A stretch of DNA of 64,000 bases from an uncultured Clostridia bacterium (GTDB taxonomy: Bacteria > Bacillota > Peptococcia > Peptococcales > Peptococcaceae). The position numbers and the translations under genes were made by a program. The notes beneath the pieces were generated by a model that saw only the letters and a program-made list of their open reading frames with translations, ran no database searches and had not been told where the DNA came from. Shown in pieces: positions 9,859 to 19,407 of this stretch (position 1 is the first letter of the stretch; every line of letters begins with the position of its first letter). The DNA lies in the NCBI GenBank assembly GCA_944391625.1, contig CALXUG010000012.1:1-64000 (forward strand). The letters run 5' to 3'.

Positions 9859-10506
9859 ATGCGTAACAAATTTGATGAACAGCTGGAGCTGTTAAATCGG
9901 GAACTGATTGAAATGGGCGCATTGTGCGAACGGTCTTTGCAGCTGATTGCTGATGTATTGCAGAATGGGGATTTGTCCTACACTGACGAGGTGATTCATG
10001 CAGAATCAGAAATTGACCAGAAAGAGCGTGACATTGAGCAGCTTTGTTTGAAACTGTTGCTGCAGCAGCAGCCGGTGGCAAGAGATTTGCGGCAGATTTC
10101 CGCAGCACTGAAAATGATTACCGATATGGAACGGATTGGGGATCAGACACAGGATATTGCCGAAATTTTGAATGTGGGCAATGTGATGGCGCCGGACCGC
10201 AATCAAACGCTGACCGAAATGGCGCAGGCCACCATGAAAATGGTAACAGGCAGTGTAGATGCTTATGTGCGTAAGGATTTGGAATTGGCAGAGCAGGTAA
10301 AACAATATGACGATGTAGTAGACAAGCTGTTTATTCAGGAGCGGGAAACATTGATTAGTAATATTGCTTCCAATCCGAATGAGGGCGAGATTGCTCTGGA
10401 TCAGCTGATGATTGCCAAATATTTTGAACGAATCGGCGACCATGCAGTGAATATTGCCTATTGGGTCAGCTTCTCCATTACAGGAAGCCATGGGAGAGAT
10501 GAATAA
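9859..10506 (+). CDS. phoU: Phosphate signalling protein PhoU
   Basis: Helical, cytosolic negative regulator that links the Pst transporter to the PhoR kinase. The family's N-terminus MRNKFDEQLELLNRELIEMG begins at ATG 9859. An in-frame TTG at 9850 lies only 1 nt after the GGGAGG ribosome site, so 9859 (10 nt after it) is the better start. The two internal repeats typical of PhoU are visible as ALKMITDMERIGDQ and MIAKYFERIGDH, which carry the E-R-I-G-D metal-cluster motif. Confidence 0.93.
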   Translation: MRNKFDEQLELLNRELIEMGALCERSLQLIADVLQNGDLSYTDEVIHAESEIDQKERDIEQLCLKLLLQQQPVARDLRQISAALKMITDMERIGDQTQDIAEILNVGNVMAPDRNQTLTEMAQATMKMVTGSVDAYVRKDLELAEQVKQYDDVVDKLFIQERETLISNIASNPNEGEIALDQLMIAKYFERIGDHAVNIAYWVSFSITGSHGRDE

Positions 10507-11178
10507 ATGATATACTGTGTAGAAGATGATGCCAGCATTCGTGAGCTGGTAGTATACACATTACAGGCAACTGGATACGAAGCGCAGGGCTTTGCCGATG
10601 GCAAAGCTTTTTCTGCTGCTCTGGCGGAGCAAAAACCGCAGCTTGTGCTGCTGGATATTATGCTGCCCGGTGAAGATGGTTTACAGATTTTAAAACGGCT
10701 GCGGGCTAACCGCAATACTGCCGATTTGCCTATTATTATGGTAACGGCCAAAGGTACTGAGTATGATAAAGTGATTGGTTTGGACAATGGGGCTGATGAT
10801 TATCTGGCCAAGCCTTTTGGCATGATGGAGCTGGTGTCCCGGGTAAAAGCGCTGCTGCGCCGGACACAGCGGGATGTGTCAAACAGCCTGACCTGTGATG
10901 GACTGGTGCTGAATCGGGATACCCATCGGGTACATTTAGATGATCAGGAGATTCTGCTGACCCATAAGGAGTTTGAGTTATTGGAATATCTGCTGGAAAA
11001 TAAAAATATTGTGCTGACTCGGGATCGCATACTGGATCGCATTTGGGGATATTCGGCCGAGGTGGAAACCAGAACGCTGGATGTGCATATCCGCAGCCTG
11101 CGGCAGAAATTGGGAGCCAAAGGAGATTTGATTGAAACGGTGCGCGGCGTTGGGTATCGTATTGGAGAGAATCAATGA
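10507..11178 (+). CDS. phoB: Phosphate response regulator, OmpR/PhoB family
   Basis: Two-domain response regulator. The receiver domain has the acidic pocket EDD near residue 6, phospho-acceptor Asp50 (LLDIMLPGEDG) and the conserved Lys in LAKPFG. A winged-helix DNA-binding domain follows (ETRTLDVHIRSLRQKLG recognition region). It is in the pst operon and overlaps phoR by 4 nt, so it most likely binds the Pho box at 6042. It could equally be named phoP. Confidence 0.9.
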   Translation: MIYCVEDDASIRELVVYTLQATGYEAQGFADGKAFSAALAEQKPQLVLLDIMLPGEDGLQILKRLRANRNTADLPIIMVTAKGTEYDKVIGLDNGADDYLAKPFGMMELVSRVKALLRRTQRDVSNSLTCDGLVLNRDTHRVHLDDQEILLTHKEFELLEYLLENKNIVLTRDRILDRIWGYSAEVETRTLDVHIRSLRQKLGAKGDLIETVRGVGYRIGENQ

Positions 11179-12842
11179 AAAAACGGATTTTTAAAAGTAT
11201 GAGCCTGCTGGCCATCTTGTCTATTATCCTGACCTCGCTGGTGTTGTCTGTTTTTTTCAGCGGTGAGATGTATGATGCCATGAAACAGCAGCTGCGCAGC
11301 GAGGCCACCTATCTGGCAGAGGCCATTGAAAGCGGCGGCATTCACTATCTGCAGCGGGTCAGTGTGTCCAACAACACGCGGATCACGTTAATATCGGAAA
11401 ACGGTACAGTGTTATTTGATAATAATATTGAAAACGAATCTGCTGCAGAAAATCATAATCAGCGGGAAGAAGTAGAAGAAGCCAGAAAATCGGGCAGCGG
11501 TGAGTCTGTGCGGGATTCGGCTACCATTGGTCAGAAAACTTTTTATTATGCATTATTGTTGGACAACGGTCAGATTTTGCGGGTATCCCATACCATGCAC
11601 AGCTTATGGCTGAATATTTTCAGCAGCCTGCCTTATGTGATGCTGTTTGCGGTGCTGGTTCTGCTGGTAGCTCTGCTGCTGGTGCATCGTGAAGTGCAGC
11701 GGATTGTGGTGCCTATCAATGAATTGGATTTGGAGCATCCGGTGGACAATATTGTATATGATGAATTATCGCCTCTGCTGCAGCGAATTTCCAGACAGAA
11801 TATGCTGATTTATAATCAGATGAAGGAGCTGGCAGAGCGGCAGCAGGAGTTTTCTACGCTGACAGAAAATATGAACGAGGGTCTGGTAATTGTTAATGCA
11901 CATGGCTATATTTTGTCTATTAACAGACGGGCATTGCAGATTTTTGGTCTGAAAGAAGATGATTATCTGCAAAAACATATTCTGGTGGTAAATCGCAATC
12001 TGGAATTGAAACAGACGATTGAAAACGGGCTGAAAGGACAGAATCAGGAACTGCTGTTGGACTTGGAAGGACGTAAATATCAGATCATGTCCAACCCGAT
12101 TTTGATAGCGGGACACGCGCGGGGACTGGTGCTGCTTTTACTGGATGTAACAGAAAAACAGCAGCAGGAGCAGATGCGCCGAGAATTTACTGCCAACGTA
12201 TCCCACGAACTGCGCACACCGATGACTGCTATTTCCGGTTATGCGGAAATCATGATGCAGGGATTGGTGCAGCCGCAGGATATGAAGCCCTTTGCAGAAA
12301 AAATATATAAAGAAGCCAATCGTTTGATCTCATTGATTGCCGATATTATTCAGCTGTCTCAGTTGGATGAGGGCGGTTCTCAGTTTCAGATGCAGCAGGT
12401 GGCGTTGGATATGGTGATGGAAGAGGTTGAACAGAGATTACAGCCTTTGGCAGAGAAGAAGGATGTGACACTGACCATGCTTGCCCAACCGGTAACAGTG
12501 CAGGGCAATCGGCAGGTTTTACAGGAAATCTTGTATAATCTTTGTGAGAATGCAATCAAGTATAACAAACCCCAGGGTACAGTGCAGATGTCTTTGCAGC
12601 AGTTGGATGGCAAAGCGGTGGTTACAGTGGCAGATACCGGCATCGGGATTCCTGTGGAAGAACAGCAGCGGGTGTTTGAACGGTTTTATCGGGTAGATAA
12701 AAGCCACTCCCGCATCATAGGCGGCACCGGCTTGGGCTTATCCATTGTCAAACATGGTGTACAGATGCATCACGGAGAGATTAGTATGGAGAGTCAGTTG
12801 GGGGTGGGGACGAAAATTATAGTGCGACTGCCTCTAATGTAG
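11175..12842 (+). CDS. phoR: Phosphate sensor histidine kinase PhoR
   Basis: Membrane sensor kinase, 555 aa. Transmembrane helices near residues 8-28 and 150-172 flank an extracytoplasmic domain; a PAS domain covers about 230-325. The phospho-acceptor box VSHELRTP has His near residue 344, and the ATPase domain shows N (LCENAIKYN), DTGIGIP and GTGLGLS boxes. The ATGA overlap with the response regulator gene indicates coupled translation. The strand order pst-phoU-phoB-phoR in one operon supports the assignment. Confidence 0.92.
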   Translation: MKKRIFKSMSLLAILSIILTSLVLSVFFSGEMYDAMKQQLRSEATYLAEAIESGGIHYLQRVSVSNNTRITLISENGTVLFDNNIENESAAENHNQREEVEEARKSGSGESVRDSATIGQKTFYYALLLDNGQILRVSHTMHSLWLNIFSSLPYVMLFAVLVLLVALLLVHREVQRIVVPINELDLEHPVDNIVYDELSPLLQRISRQNMLIYNQMKELAERQQEFSTLTENMNEGLVIVNAHGYILSINRRALQIFGLKEDDYLQKHILVVNRNLELKQTIENGLKGQNQELLLDLEGRKYQIMSNPILIAGHARGLVLLLLDVTEKQQQEQMRREFTANVSHELRTPMTAISGYAEIMMQGLVQPQDMKPFAEKIYKEANRLISLIADIIQLSQLDEGGSQFQMQQVALDMVMEEVEQRLQPLAEKKDVTLTMLAQPVTVQGNRQVLQEILYNLCENAIKYNKPQGTVQMSLQQLDGKAVVTVADTGIGIPVEEQQRVFERFYRVDKSHSRIIGGTGLGLSIVKHGVQMHHGEISMESQLGVGTKIIVRLPLM

Positions 12843-13450
12843 GTCGGGCTTGTCTTTGAACGCTAGAAGATTTTCCCTATCGCTGTGTTGTTTTTTATTT
12901 TTCTCGCCTTGCGTACCTTGAGTACGCGTCGCTGCATCCATAAACCAACGGCCTGGCCAGAAGAAAAAAATCCTGCGCCCTCTGGTTGGTGAAAAGCGAG
13001 CCAAATTGTCTGTTGTCCAATGCCTTTCTGGTTGGGTAGGAGGGCGGCAGCAAAGTACTTCCGTAGCAACTGTCTATCCAACGATTTGGTTAATAAGTGT
13101 GTTTCACGTGAAACAATTTTGTTCGCAATGCTCTATCGTCGGGAGACTGTTTGTTGCCTGCCCTCGTTCACCGGACATCTGCTTGTCTCTGTCTGCCTCA
13201 CTTTGGACTGCGTCCAGTTCGGCTAGACAGACTGCACAGATGCCCGTTTCAATCTCGACAACGGCAACAAAACATCTCCCTGACTTGTGCGCATAAGGCT
13301 GGTCTATTCTTTGCTAAAATGTCCGCTGCCCGACGCTTTTCTGGTCGGGTAAGCTGAAGGATCATAGGACAGCCGATCACGTAATCTTTCACACCAAACA
13401 ATTTAGTGCGTTCTATTTTCCGAATTATATGGAATTGCAACTGATTTGTG
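12843..13450. other. Gene-poor stretch with parS and a small palindrome
   Basis: About 600 bases without a convincing gene. Short open frames here lack ribosome sites and recognisable domains. The stretch holds the palindrome GCGTAC-CTTGA-GTACGC at 12911-12927, the parS site at 13100-13115, and a GC-rich segment around 13135-13210 that resembles, in degenerate form, a segment at 55165-55256 on the other strand. Confidence 0.6.
13100..13115. other. parS site (ParB/Spo0J binding site)
   Basis: TGTTTCACGTGAAACA is a perfect 16-bp palindrome that matches the widely conserved bacterial parS consensus TGTTNCACGTGAAACA. parS sites load ParB clamps and condensin and cluster around oriC in most bacteria. 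No parA or parB gene is in this window, so it would be an outlying chromosomal copy. Confidence 0.9.
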
Positions 13451-13497
13451 ACAAAAAAAAGATGATAACTCGATAAAATGTTATCATCTTTTTTTGT
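13451..13497. terminator. Bidirectional terminator after the MFS gene
   Basis: Perfect arms AGATGATAAC/GTTATCAT at 13460-13487, flanked by an A run on one side and a T run on the other, so it can work on both strands. It ends the minus-strand MFS transcript. Confidence 0.8.
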
Positions 13498-13514
13498 CTT
13501 TCTTTTTGCTATAA

Positions 13515-14936
13515 TTAACCATTCCGACGGGATTTGGAAAAATATACGGCGATCAATCCCACCACAAAGCAAATTGTCAGCAAATAAAACAGTTCGCTCA
13601 TGGCATGGCTGTAACTGATCTGATAGCGAAGCGGCTCAGCGGTATCGGCATACACCGTCATGTAGTGATTGGTGCGGGCGGTTTGAAAGGTATTGGACAG
13701 TCCGATGGTCAAAGAGATAACGCATTGGCGTATCCAGGATGTGACTGCTGCCGCATGGGTGGCATATTGGGTTGGTATGGCCTGCATCCCCATGTTGGTG
13801 GCTGGCATATTAACCGAACCGGAGCCGATATCCCGCAGGATTAGCGCTGCAACGATAAAGAGAATGGCGCTGCCGGCATCAATCTGCGCCAACACAAGGC
13901 AAGCTATCAGACCTATGGCTGTGATGGCATACAGCAAAGGCTGCGGCCCAATACGGTCATAATATTTACCCATTAGCGGCACCACAAACATCAGAATCAG
14001 AGGCGCGGGCAGCATCACCAACGCCGCCTGGGTGGTGGTAAGTCCGCGCACATTTTGTAAAAATACCGGTAGAATATTGTTGGAAGCATTAATCAGAATC
14101 GAACCGACGCAGAGCAATACCACACTGCTCAAAAAGCCTTCATAACGGAATACTTTTACATATAACAGGGGAAACTCCTTGCGTCCTTCCAGCCGGAAAA
14201 ACAGTGCCAGCGACACACCACCTGCTATGGTCAGCAGCAATACCGGCGCACTGAACAAGCCCCATACTGTGATATTGCTGAAAGCCATTAACAGGCAGAG
14301 AGAGCCCGCCAAGGAAAGCAGCAGACCGGTCAGGTCAAAGCGATGCTGCGCTTCCTGCACAGTATCTGCAGGCACAATCCGTATTGCCGCCAGCAGCACT
14401 GCCGCCAGAATAGGCACTTCTATAAAGAAAATCCAACGCCAGCTGAGTAAATCGGAAATAACACCTGCCAGGCTGGGTGCCAGCGTGGGCGCCAACAGGT
14501 TGGTGGTGGCCCAGATGCTAATGGCCTGCGCCTGTTTTTGCCGTGGAAACAGGCGGTAAATCATGGATTGGGTTAACGGCATCAGCATGCCGCCAAAGAT
14601 GCCCTGCAGCACCCGCAGCGCAATAAACGGATAAATATGATTCACCAGTCCCAGCAGCAGTGTGGAGATAGCAAATCCGCTGACTGCCAATAAAAATGTC
14701 CGCTTCAGACTGATGCGGTCTGACAGATAACCTACCACCGGCGCCACTGTGCAGGTGGCTAATATATATGCAGTGACAACCCATTGGGTCGTGATAATAT
14801 CGGTTTGAAATTCCCGCATAAATACGGGCAATAAAATGGTTACCGCAGTGGTGTTCATCATGGCGGTAAAGTTGGTGGCGGCAATCATAGCTAAAATTGC
14901 TGTAAAAAATATTCCTGCTGTTTTTTTCTCTGCCAA
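13515..14936 (-). CDS. MFS drug exporter, DHA2 (EmrB/QacA) family
   Basis: Proton-driven multidrug exporter with about 14 hydrophobic segments. Family motifs include TQWVVTAYILATCTVAPVVGYLSDRISLK (helices 2-3) and a motif C-like Gly/Pro-rich helix 5. The reading frame is open to an ATG at 14975, but the only good ribosome site, AAGGGG at 14951-14946, lies 9 nt before a TTG at 14936 and directly abuts an ATG at 14945, so TTG 14936 is preferred; 14945 is the alternative. It is divergent from the Crp/Fnr gene at 15099, which may control it. Confidence 0.85.
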   Translation of the reverse strand: MAEKKTAGIFFTAILAMIAATNFTAMMNTTAVTILLPVFMREFQTDIITTQWVVTAYILATCTVAPVVGYLSDRISLKRTFLLAVSGFAISTLLLGLVNHIYPFIALRVLQGIFGGMLMPLTQSMIYRLFPRQKQAQAISIWATTNLLAPTLAPSLAGVISDLLSWRWIFFIEVPILAAVLLAAIRIVPADTVQEAQHRFDLTGLLLSLAGSLCLLMAFSNITVWGLFSAPVLLLTIAGGVSLALFFRLEGRKEFPLLYVKVFRYEGFLSSVVLLCVGSILINASNNILPVFLQNVRGLTTTQAALVMLPAPLILMFVVPLMGKYYDRIGPQPLLYAITAIGLIACLVLAQIDAGSAILFIVAALILRDIGSGSVNMPATNMGMQAIPTQYATHAAAVTSWIRQCVISLTIGLSNTFQTARTNHYMTVYADTAEPLRYQISYSHAMSELFYLLTICFVVGLIAVYFSKSRRNG

Positions 14937-15098
14937 AACATACATCCCCTTTGTTGTGTTTCCTTTCAGTATCATAGCATAAATATGGTAAGATTGCAGT
15001 TACACAGGCTAATATTTTTGGGAAAAAACCATAATCCTTATGGGATTTGCCTGCCGACTGTGTTATGATAAAAGGAAAAAACGGGAAGGGGCGATACT

Positions 15099-15755
15099 AT
15101 GCCATTTCGTGATTTGCCGGGGGTAACCCAGTGCCGTTTTAAACGAGGAGAGGTTTTAATTGCAGCGGGAGAACCAATAGAGTATGTGTATTACTTGCAG
15201 AGCGGTGTGGTTTATCGGGAATTGTTGACCGATGCGGGGCATGAAAGTATTATGAGCCGCAAAACCAGCAACAGCGTGGCTGCTTCTCTGGTTGGCATTA
15301 TGATTCTTTACCGCAGGCGCAATCAAGGCGTTTCTAATAATGATTTTATTGCTCATACTAACTGTGTCTGCTATCGAATTCCGAAAGATGTGTGTATGGA
15401 GTATTTACGCAATCATCCAGAATTATTGGAAGAGGTGTTGCGTCTTTCTATGGATGAATATACCCGTCTGATGGACTTGCTGCTGATGAAGCGGGAGGGC
15501 AGTGTTTCTGTACAGCTGTGCAAATTTTTATTGGAGTATAGTCGTGACAGTGAAGCAGGGCTTGTCTTATCTAAAAAATACAGCAATATAGAAATTTCTA
15601 AATTTTTATCCGTGCATAAAGTCACAGTTGCCCGTGTTTTGCGTGCATTAAAAGAGCAAGGCTGCGTAGAGCGCACAGAGCAGGGGCTGCTGTTAAAAAA
15701 TGTGCCGCTGCTGACGGCGTATGCCCAAGGCGATAAGGTATTGGAGTATAAATAA
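15099..15755 (+). CDS. Crp/Fnr-family transcription regulator
   Basis: An N-terminal cyclic-nucleotide-binding-like beta-barrel (about residues 10-110) is followed by a dimer helix and a C-terminal winged helix whose recognition region is SKFLSVHKVTVARVLRALKEQG. There is no cysteine cluster of the Fnr iron-sulfur type, and the phosphate-binding cassette of true cAMP receptors is not conserved, so its signal is unknown. It sits upstream of the sulfotransferase gene on the same strand and divergent from an exporter; either could be a target. Confidence 0.85.
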   Translation: MPFRDLPGVTQCRFKRGEVLIAAGEPIEYVYYLQSGVVYRELLTDAGHESIMSRKTSNSVAASLVGIMILYRRRNQGVSNNDFIAHTNCVCYRIPKDVCMEYLRNHPELLEEVLRLSMDEYTRLMDLLLMKREGSVSVQLCKFLLEYSRDSEAGLVLSKKYSNIEISKFLSVHKVTVARVLRALKEQGCVERTEQGLLLKNVPLLTAYAQGDKVLEYK

Positions 15756-16087
15756 TTTCATAAATCAACAATTTTGAGGCGTATGGCGTATCTTTATTTT
15801 TTGTGCGCTGATGTTGGCAAAGTGATTATTCCTGTGCGGCTGGGAACATTGGGTATCCGGTGTTTGCGGCTGTATGGGAATTTTTTTAGCTATAGTTGTT
15901 TGTGTTTTTTTGGAGCTGTCGGTTTTGCGGCAGTTTCTTTTTTTGCCGCAATTTTTAAAAAGATTAGCCGGGGCTATTTGCGAAACAGAATGAATTATAT
16001 AAAATATGGGTGTAAGAAATATGGAATGTATTTCTAAGCAACAATAGTTTTCATTATAATTATTTATATTTCTAGGAGGAATGTATT
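15756..16087 (+). other. Leader region of the sulfotransferase gene
   Basis: No supported gene lies here; an 87-codon frame at 15774-16037 has no ribosome site or homology I recognise. The stretch holds an inverted repeat AGAAATA-N7-TATTTCT at 16015-16035 and a TATAAT hexamer at 16055-16060, which could be an operator next to a -10 box, although no good -35 box is visible. The ribosome site AGGAGG ends just before ATG 16088. Confidence 0.45.
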
Positions 16088-17548
16088 ATGCCAATGCCAA
16101 GTGTATTTCCAACAGGAACAACTGTATACGATCCGGAAAAAGCGTGGAACGGTTACACCTTAATGCCAATCAAAAAAGTTGGCGCTGTATTAATCGATAT
16201 GAACGGGAATGTAGTAAAAGTGTGGAAAAACTTTCAGGGCTTCCCCAATAAATTGCTGCCGGGCGGTTATGTAATGGGCAGTTTGGGTATCCGCGATTCT
16301 GCATTTTCTTATCAGGACCAGACCGACCTGACTCAGTTAGACTGGAACGGCAATGTAGTGTGGAAGTTCGACCATAAAGACTACATTGAAGATGAAGGAC
16401 ATGAACCACGCTGGATGGCGCGTCAGCATCACGACTATCAGCGTGAAGGCAATCCGGTTGGCTACTATGTACCGGGTATGGAATGCAAAACCGATAGCGG
16501 CAACACACTGATTTTGTGCCACACAGATACCTACAACAAACGGATTTCTGATAAACGTCTGCTGGATGACACCATCATCGAAGTAGACTGGGAAGGCAAC
16601 ATTGTATGGGAATGGCATGTCAGCAAACATTTTAACGAACTGGGCTTCTCTGAGGCTGCCAAGAACGTACTGTTCCGCAATCCAAATCAGCATTTTACCC
16701 AGACCGGCGAAATGAGCGACTGGATGCATATCAATTCCATGAGTACATTAGGGCCGAACAAATGGTATGACGCAGGTGATGAACGGTTCCATCCGGACAA
16801 TATTATCTGGGATGCCCGTGAATCCAACATTATGGCTATCATCAGCAAAGAAACCGGTAAAATTGTTTGGAAAATTGGTCCGGACTTTACTGAAAGCAAA
16901 GAACTGCGCGCCATTGGTCAGATTATTGGGCAGCATCACTGCCATATGATTCCAAAAGGTTTGCCGGGCGAAGGCAATATCTTAATCTTTGACAATGGCG
17001 GTTGGGCCGGTTATGGTCTGCCGGACAGAATGAGTAAAGATGGCACAAAGGTAGACATCCGTGACCATTCCCGTGTATTGGAAATTAATCCGGTTACTTT
17101 GAAACTGGAATGGAGCTTTAAAGGCAGCGATGTAAAAGAAGGCATGATGCCTTTGGTAGAAAATACAACTTTCTACAGTCAGTTGATCAGCGCTGCGCAG
17201 AGATTGCCTAACGGCAATACATTGATTACAGAAGGCTGCTTCTGCCGTCTGTTTGAAGTAACACCGGAAAAAGAAATCGTATGGGAATATCGCGCTCCAT
17301 TTGATGAAGTGGCGCATCCAATGATTTACCGTGCATATCGGTATCCATATGACTACGTGCCGCAGGTTGAAAAACCAACAGAAGTACCGGTAGAAAAAAT
17401 TAATAATATGACCTTCCGTGTACCGGGCGCAGCGCCGGGTATGCTGGACAATATTACAGAAGTACCGGAAGCACTGGGGTATACATCTGTGATGGCTGCT
17501 TGCGTAACCGAGGATGAAGAAGACGGCGAAACAGGCGCTAAGTTCTGA
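16088..17548 (+). CDS. Arylsulfate sulfotransferase (ASST family), apparently cytosolic
   Basis: PAPS-independent transferase that moves a sulfuryl group from an aryl sulfate ester to a phenol. Family features are the repeated beta-propeller blades with G-N-(V/T/I)-(V/L)-W-(K/E) edges, the motif DWMHINS (His214) and QHHCHMIP (His283, His284, His286), plus LPNGNTLITEG. These histidines are the candidates for the sulfo-accepting and anion-binding residues known from E. coli AssT. That enzyme is periplasmic; here the protein begins at ATG 16088 directly with MPMPSVFPTGTTVYD and no signal peptide, so it should act in the cytosol. The permease gene downstream may supply its substrate. Which aryl sulfate is used cannot be read from the sequence. 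Confidence 0.88.
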   Translation: MPMPSVFPTGTTVYDPEKAWNGYTLMPIKKVGAVLIDMNGNVVKVWKNFQGFPNKLLPGGYVMGSLGIRDSAFSYQDQTDLTQLDWNGNVVWKFDHKDYIEDEGHEPRWMARQHHDYQREGNPVGYYVPGMECKTDSGNTLILCHTDTYNKRISDKRLLDDTIIEVDWEGNIVWEWHVSKHFNELGFSEAAKNVLFRNPNQHFTQTGEMSDWMHINSMSTLGPNKWYDAGDERFHPDNIIWDARESNIMAIISKETGKIVWKIGPDFTESKELRAIGQIIGQHHCHMIPKGLPGEGNILIFDNGGWAGYGLPDRMSKDGTKVDIRDHSRVLEINPVTLKLEWSFKGSDVKEGMMPLVENTTFYSQLISAAQRLPNGNTLITEGCFCRLFEVTPEKEIVWEYRAPFDEVAHPMIYRAYRYPYDYVPQVEKPTEVPVEKINNMTFRVPGAAPGMLDNITEVPEALGYTSVMAACVTEDEEDGETGAKF

Positions 17549-17605
17549 TTTTCAGCAGTTGGGTGTAATGTAAGACCGGATAGTAATTGCTAACAGGGCA
17601 AACTG

Positions 17606-17660
17606 GCGGGCGCGGTTATGGAAATAAAATTTTATATAACCGTGTCCGCTTTTGTTTTTT
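17606..17660 (+). terminator. Terminator between sulfotransferase and permease genes
   Basis: Arms GCGGGCGCGGTTAT and ATAACCGTGTCCGC (two G-U pairs) enclose an A/T-rich loop and are followed by TTTTGTTTTTTT. It should uncouple, at least partly, the permease from the sulfotransferase transcript. Confidence 0.8.
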
Positions 17661-17796
17661 TAAGCAAAGAGAGCAGATGACTGAATATTGTAGTAAAAAT
17701 TTGTTGCATGGTTCCATGAAGGGATACTTTTTTCTGGAGCGTTTAGTTGGAATTGAAAGATGAACAAAAAGAAAAGGATAAAGACTAGGAGTGATT

Positions 17797-19278
17797 ATGA
17801 TGACGGCGAACGCAGAAAAAATGCCTTGGACCTATTGGCTGCATTTGGCAATTGGTTTAGGTTTTATGTTAGTTTTTCCGATGTTGTCTCCAATAGAGCC
17901 GATTACAGAAGTAGGTATGGCTGTTTTGGGCGTATTTATTGGGATGGTTTATTTATGGTCTACATTAGATAGTATCTGGCCCAGCCTGATGGGTTTGATG
18001 CTGGTTGCCCTGGCCGGTTATGTGCCGGAGCTGCAGGGCTATGCCGCAGTAAAAAAATTATTTATGGAATCATTCGGTACTGATACAGTAATTGTTCTGA
18101 TTCTTGGTATGGTATTATTCTCTGCCTTGGAATTTGTAGGCTGTACCAAATATATGGCGCGCTTTTTTATGAGCAGAAAAGTATTAGAAGGACGTCCTTA
18201 TGTGTTTTTATTTATCTTCTTTTTATGCTCTTATGTAATCGGCGGCTTTACCAATCCAATGGCCAGTATGTTAATTTTGTGGCCTATTGCCATTGAAGTT
18301 TGTCAAAATTTTGGTTATAAAAAAGGGGATAAGATTTTTTACACCATGATTTGCGGTGTGTATCTGGCTTCTACCTTGGGGCAGCCAATGTTCCCGTTTA
18401 AAGGCGCATCTCTGGTTATTGTAAGCGCATTTGAAAAAGTTTCCGGTTTGAGTGTCAATTACGGCAGTTATATTGCGTATAATGTAATTATGTCCCTGAT
18501 GCTGCTGGCAGCATTCTTACTGATTGTAAAAGTACTCATCCGTCCGGATGTAAGCGGTTTTAAAAAGATTACGGTAGCAGAATTAACAAAAGATCCGCTG
18601 CCTAAAATGAATGTGCAGCAGTTGGGATTTTTTCTGATTGTGGTGGTATATATTGTGGCTTTGCTGCTGCCCAACTTCCTGCCAAAAACCATTCCGGTGA
18701 TTGCGTTTTTGAATAATATCAATGTAATTGGGGTAAGCGCATTCTGTATCGTAATTATGATGATTATTCCGTATAAAGGAAAACCAATGCTGGATTTTAA
18801 AGCGGTTGCCAGAAAATCATTCTCTTGGGATATTTTCTTTTTAGTAGCTGCAGCGCTGTATGTATGCAACGCTATGACAGCGGAATCGACCGGTATTAAA
18901 CCGTTCCTGATTCAGACATTGCAGCCTTTACTGGGCGGAAAACCGGAACTGGTATTTGTATTCCTGCTGCTGGCTTTTGCGTTGATTACCACCAACTTTG
19001 CCAACAATGCCGGAATGGCTGTTGTGCTGATTCCTGTTGTATTGGCCTTTGCTGACCAGTATCCGGGTGTAGACCCTGTTGTTATCTGCATGTCCATTTG
19101 TATGATGGTATTCGTGGCATTGCTGACACCGGCTGCTTCTCCTTATTGCGGGATGCTGCATGCGCGGAAAGATTTGGTAGAGTACAAGGAAATTATGCAG
19201 CTGTTCCTGCCAATGGTAGTGGCAGCGCTGGTATTGTACACACTGATTGGTTATCAGATTGCTAAAATTTTATTTTAA
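17797..19278 (+). CDS. SLC13/DASS-type anion permease (copy 1, beside the sulfotransferase)
   Basis: Integral membrane carrier of the divalent anion:sodium symporter/ArsB-NhaD superfamily with about 12 helices. The N-terminal stretch around ITEVGMAVLGVFIGMVY and the C-terminal TTNFANNAG plus LTPAASPYCGMLHA hairpins are shared with the four other permeases in this window. ATG 17797 or 17800 is chosen over the GTG at 17791, which overlaps the ribosome site AGGAG (17787-17791). Substrates in the superfamily include di- and tricarboxylates and sulfate; position suggests an aryl sulfate or other organic sulfate, which is an inference. Confidence 0.85.
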   Translation: MMTANAEKMPWTYWLHLAIGLGFMLVFPMLSPIEPITEVGMAVLGVFIGMVYLWSTLDSIWPSLMGLMLVALAGYVPELQGYAAVKKLFMESFGTDTVIVLILGMVLFSALEFVGCTKYMARFFMSRKVLEGRPYVFLFIFFLCSYVIGGFTNPMASMLILWPIAIEVCQNFGYKKGDKIFYTMICGVYLASTLGQPMFPFKGASLVIVSAFEKVSGLSVNYGSYIAYNVIMSLMLLAAFLLIVKVLIRPDVSGFKKITVAELTKDPLPKMNVQQLGFFLIVVVYIVALLLPNFLPKTIPVIAFLNNINVIGVSAFCIVIMMIIPYKGKPMLDFKAVARKSFSWDIFFLVAAALYVCNAMTAESTGIKPFLIQTLQPLLGGKPELVFVFLLLAFALITTNFANNAGMAVVLIPVVLAFADQYPGVDPVVICMSICMMVFVALLTPAASPYCGMLHARKDLVEYKEIMQLFLPMVVAALVLYTLIGYQIAKILF

Positions 19279-19292
19279 AGTCATATAGTTTT

Positions 19293-19338
19293 ATCGGCAG
19301 ATTGTCGCTCTTACAAGGGAGTGATAATCTGCCGATTT
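19293..19338 (+). terminator. Hairpin after permease copy 1
   Basis: Perfect 11-bp arms ATCGGCAGATT and AATCTGCCGAT enclose a loop with a smaller inner stem; only a short T stretch follows, so it may act as a processing or weak termination signal. Confidence 0.55.
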
Positions 19339-19407
19339 GCAGCGATCATTTTTATAGAAACGTATTTTTGGAAGTATAAAAATTTTCCTACTGTGATCCC
19401 GTAACAT

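Noticed and set aside
13006-13357. Overlapping short frames around parS
   Set aside because: Three frames are open at once in a G/C-rich stretch, none has a ribosome site, and the parS palindrome explains the conserved part.
15774-16037. 87-codon frame between the Crp/Fnr and sulfotransferase genes
   Set aside because: No ribosome site, no recognisable domain, and it overlaps the likely promoter of the sulfotransferase.
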